A stretch of DNA of 64,000 nucleotides, taken from NCBI RefSeq assembly GCF_001613505.1, contig NZ_BDCM01000007.1:124001-188000 (forward strand). Reading direction: 5' to 3'. This DNA comes from Nocardia mikamii NBRC 108933. GTDB lineage: Bacteria; Actinomycetota; Actinomycetes; Mycobacteriales; Mycobacteriaceae. The position numbers and the translations under genes were made by a program. The notes below the pieces were generated by a model. That model was not told the DNA's origin, did not search any database, and worked only from the letters and a program-made list of their open reading frames with translations. Of this stretch, positions 48,401-51,400 are shown piece by piece; positions within the stretch are counted from its first letter, which is position 1; each line of letters begins with the position of its first letter.

Positions 48401-51400
48401 GGCGAACGCCCCGATCAGGAATTGCGGGAAGCGCTGGCGGCGGCCGGCATCGCCTGGATCAGTTCGATCGACAATCCGGGCCCGACGCCACCGTCGCTCG
48501 CAGCCGCCGTCCGACCCGCCGACCACAATTCCGACGCTCTCCGCGGCGCGAACGCGCAGGCCGGTGCGGAAGCGAGCACGAACCCGCTGCTCACCGCCGC
48601 GGACCAGCCGTTCGGGTTACCGCCGCTCGATCGGATCACCGTGCAGCACATATGGGAGGCGGCCGAATTCGCGGGAAGGACCGATCTGGCGGCGATGGAG
48701 GCGATCGTCGCGAATCCGGAGGCTGCGACATTCGAGAACACTGTGCGTCCCTACGCGGAGTTGGGTCACACCTTTGCACTTGTCAATACGATTTCGAAGG
48801 TTGTCGCCACGGCCGATCCGGAGATAGACGCGATTCTGCCGGAGCTTGCGAAATGGGCCAGCCGGCATCTGCACGACTTGCGATCGAACGAGAAATTCCG
48901 TGCCAGAATTCAGGACCTGCACGACCGTCTCCGACGCAACGAACTCGAGTTGACACCTCGGCAGGCAGAGCATTTGGAACGGATCCATCGGGATTCGACC
49001 CCGGAGCGACGAGTTCTGTCCGACGCGGACCGCGACCGGCTACTCGCCATCGAGGACGAGTTGATCGAGTTGTACGACACCTACGGCCACAACCAGCGCG
49101 AGGCAACCGAACAGGCCGCACTGCACTTCGACGATGCGGCGGCACTCGACGGATTGTCGGAAGGTGAAATCGCCAGAGCTCGAGCGGCTGCCGAGGCACA
49201 GGGACGGCCCGGCTACATATTGAAGCTCGCCGGCAACCGGAGCGGCAGCCGGCAACTCGTCATCGACCGGCTGAACGACCCCGATACCCGACATCGCCTT
49301 CACCAGGCGACGACGACACTGTGTGTCGGCGGCGAATTCGACAACACCCGGATTGCCGACCGGATCTTCGCCCTACGGGCCGAGAAGGCCGGACTGCTGG
49401 GTTATCCCAACTTCGCCGAATACGCGAGTGTCAACGAGCCCATCAGCCCGGCACGATCGTTGGAATTGATACGGAATGTCGCACCCCTGGCCGCTGCGAC
49501 GGCCGCACGGGAGTACCGCGACGCGGCAGCGAAGACGGGCCGCGACCAACTCGAACCGTCCGACTACTACAACGCGCGATCGCAATCCGCGGTGGCGTCG
49601 GTCCCGTCAGCCGCCACGACCGCCGACGACGTGCGCGATCACCTGTATTTGGGCATGACCTCCGAAGACAACCACGGGATCGTTCACGATGGCTTGTTCT
49701 TCACTGCGCGAAAACTGTTCGACCTCGATTTCCGTCCTCGTCCGGACATCCCCACCCATCATCCCGATATCCAGGCATTCGAGGCGGTCGACGCCCACGG
49801 CAGGACACTCGGCCTGCTCATGCTGGATCTCTTCGCCCGGCCCGGAAAACGCGGCGGCGCCTGGACCGAGCAACTGATCACGAAATACGAACCCACCGGA
49901 CAGGTCCCGGTGATAGTTCTTTCGATGAACCACGCCAAACCAGCTGTGGGTAAACCCGATTCCATCGAGTGGGATCAGGTCCGCCTCCTGTTCCACGAGT
50001 TCGGGCACGCGATCAACATCATCTTCGGTGACAGCGTGCTCGAGCGCACCGGTACCCGCATTCCACGCCACTTCGGCGAGGGGCCCGGAAAAGTCATGGA
50101 AATGTTCCGCGACCACCCACTCGTGTTCGCCAACTACGCCAAACATCACCGAACGCGCCGGCCCATACCGGCAGATCTGGTCGAGACGCTGCACGCAAAC
50201 ACCACATCTCGCGGCGACAAGACCGTCGCGGACCTGACACTGTCCCTGCTGGACCTGGCAGTGCACATGCAGCCGGCCGGAGCCCGAATTCCCGGCACGA
50301 CTCGCGCAGCCCTCGAACAGATGGGGGCGCCGGTACTCGATCTACCGTGGTTCGAGAACATCTGGCGCAAACAGTTTTTCGGCCATATTTGTGCGCCACC
50401 GACCAAGGAATACAACTACGAAGGAACCTACGGCTCCTACGTGACCACCGAAATGTTCGCCGCCGCCGCACGTGAGGCGTATAAGCGTGAGTTCGGAGAC
50501 GGAGCGGAGGCTCTGGGCCCCGAGGGCGGACGCTGGCTGATCGACAAGATCTACCGGCACCACGAATCCAATCTCCGTCCCGTCGTCGAGGCTTGGTTCG
50601 CCGCCGACCCCCACGGTCTCGCCTTCGCCAGAAGCCGAGGCCTGTACCGTTCCGCTGCTCCGGCGAATCCGTTCTCCCCGGAGGAGGCGCTCGACCTGCC
50701 GCGGAAGAAGAATCGGAGACGAGCCCCCGATCCGAACGCGTATCACCACCGCCCGGCTGACGGCATGCCATGGGATCCTGTAGTGCCGCAACACAAACCG
50801 GCGACACCGTCGCCCTGGAGCGGTACGAACACCAGTACGCCCGACGCCGAACGCGCCACACCGTCGCCCGACACGCGCTCGGATGCTGCCGGTGCGAAGA
50901 CCCGGACCGAGAAGGCCGGCGCAACACCGCGCGCGGCCGATGAGCGGGAGACGGACCCGGTCCGGCGACGGATCGATGATCACCTCTCGCAGGGCGAGGT
51001 CCACAAGGCAGTCGCGTTACTCCGGGAACGATTCGCGCACAACGTCTTTCCGTGGGTTCGACAGAATGTGCGTTCACCTGAGGCGGCGCGAGAGATCTTC
51101 GAGGCGGCGTGTCGGCGCGCGATAGGGGATATCGGCCGGATCGGAGACCGGGATCTCGAACGATGGCTCGTCGTCAACGCCAGAGAGCTCATGTCCCAGC
51201 ACCGCGCCGAGACTCGGCCGGCAACGACCGAACCCGGCCGGTCCGCAGCAGCCCAGCCCGGCACGCGGCGCGGCGCGATGCCCATTCACGGCGGAATACC
51301 CGACGGCGCAATAGCTTTCCATCACCAGCCCGACGGCACACCGTGGTCCGCCAACCCACAACGGCGACAGAACGAACTGGATCGACAGCATTCGGGTACC

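Noticed and set aside
47850-48480. ADP-ribosyltransferase toxin
   Set aside because: No convincing R-S-E or H-Y-E triad was found; the order of conserved segments fits a DUF3626-like domain better.
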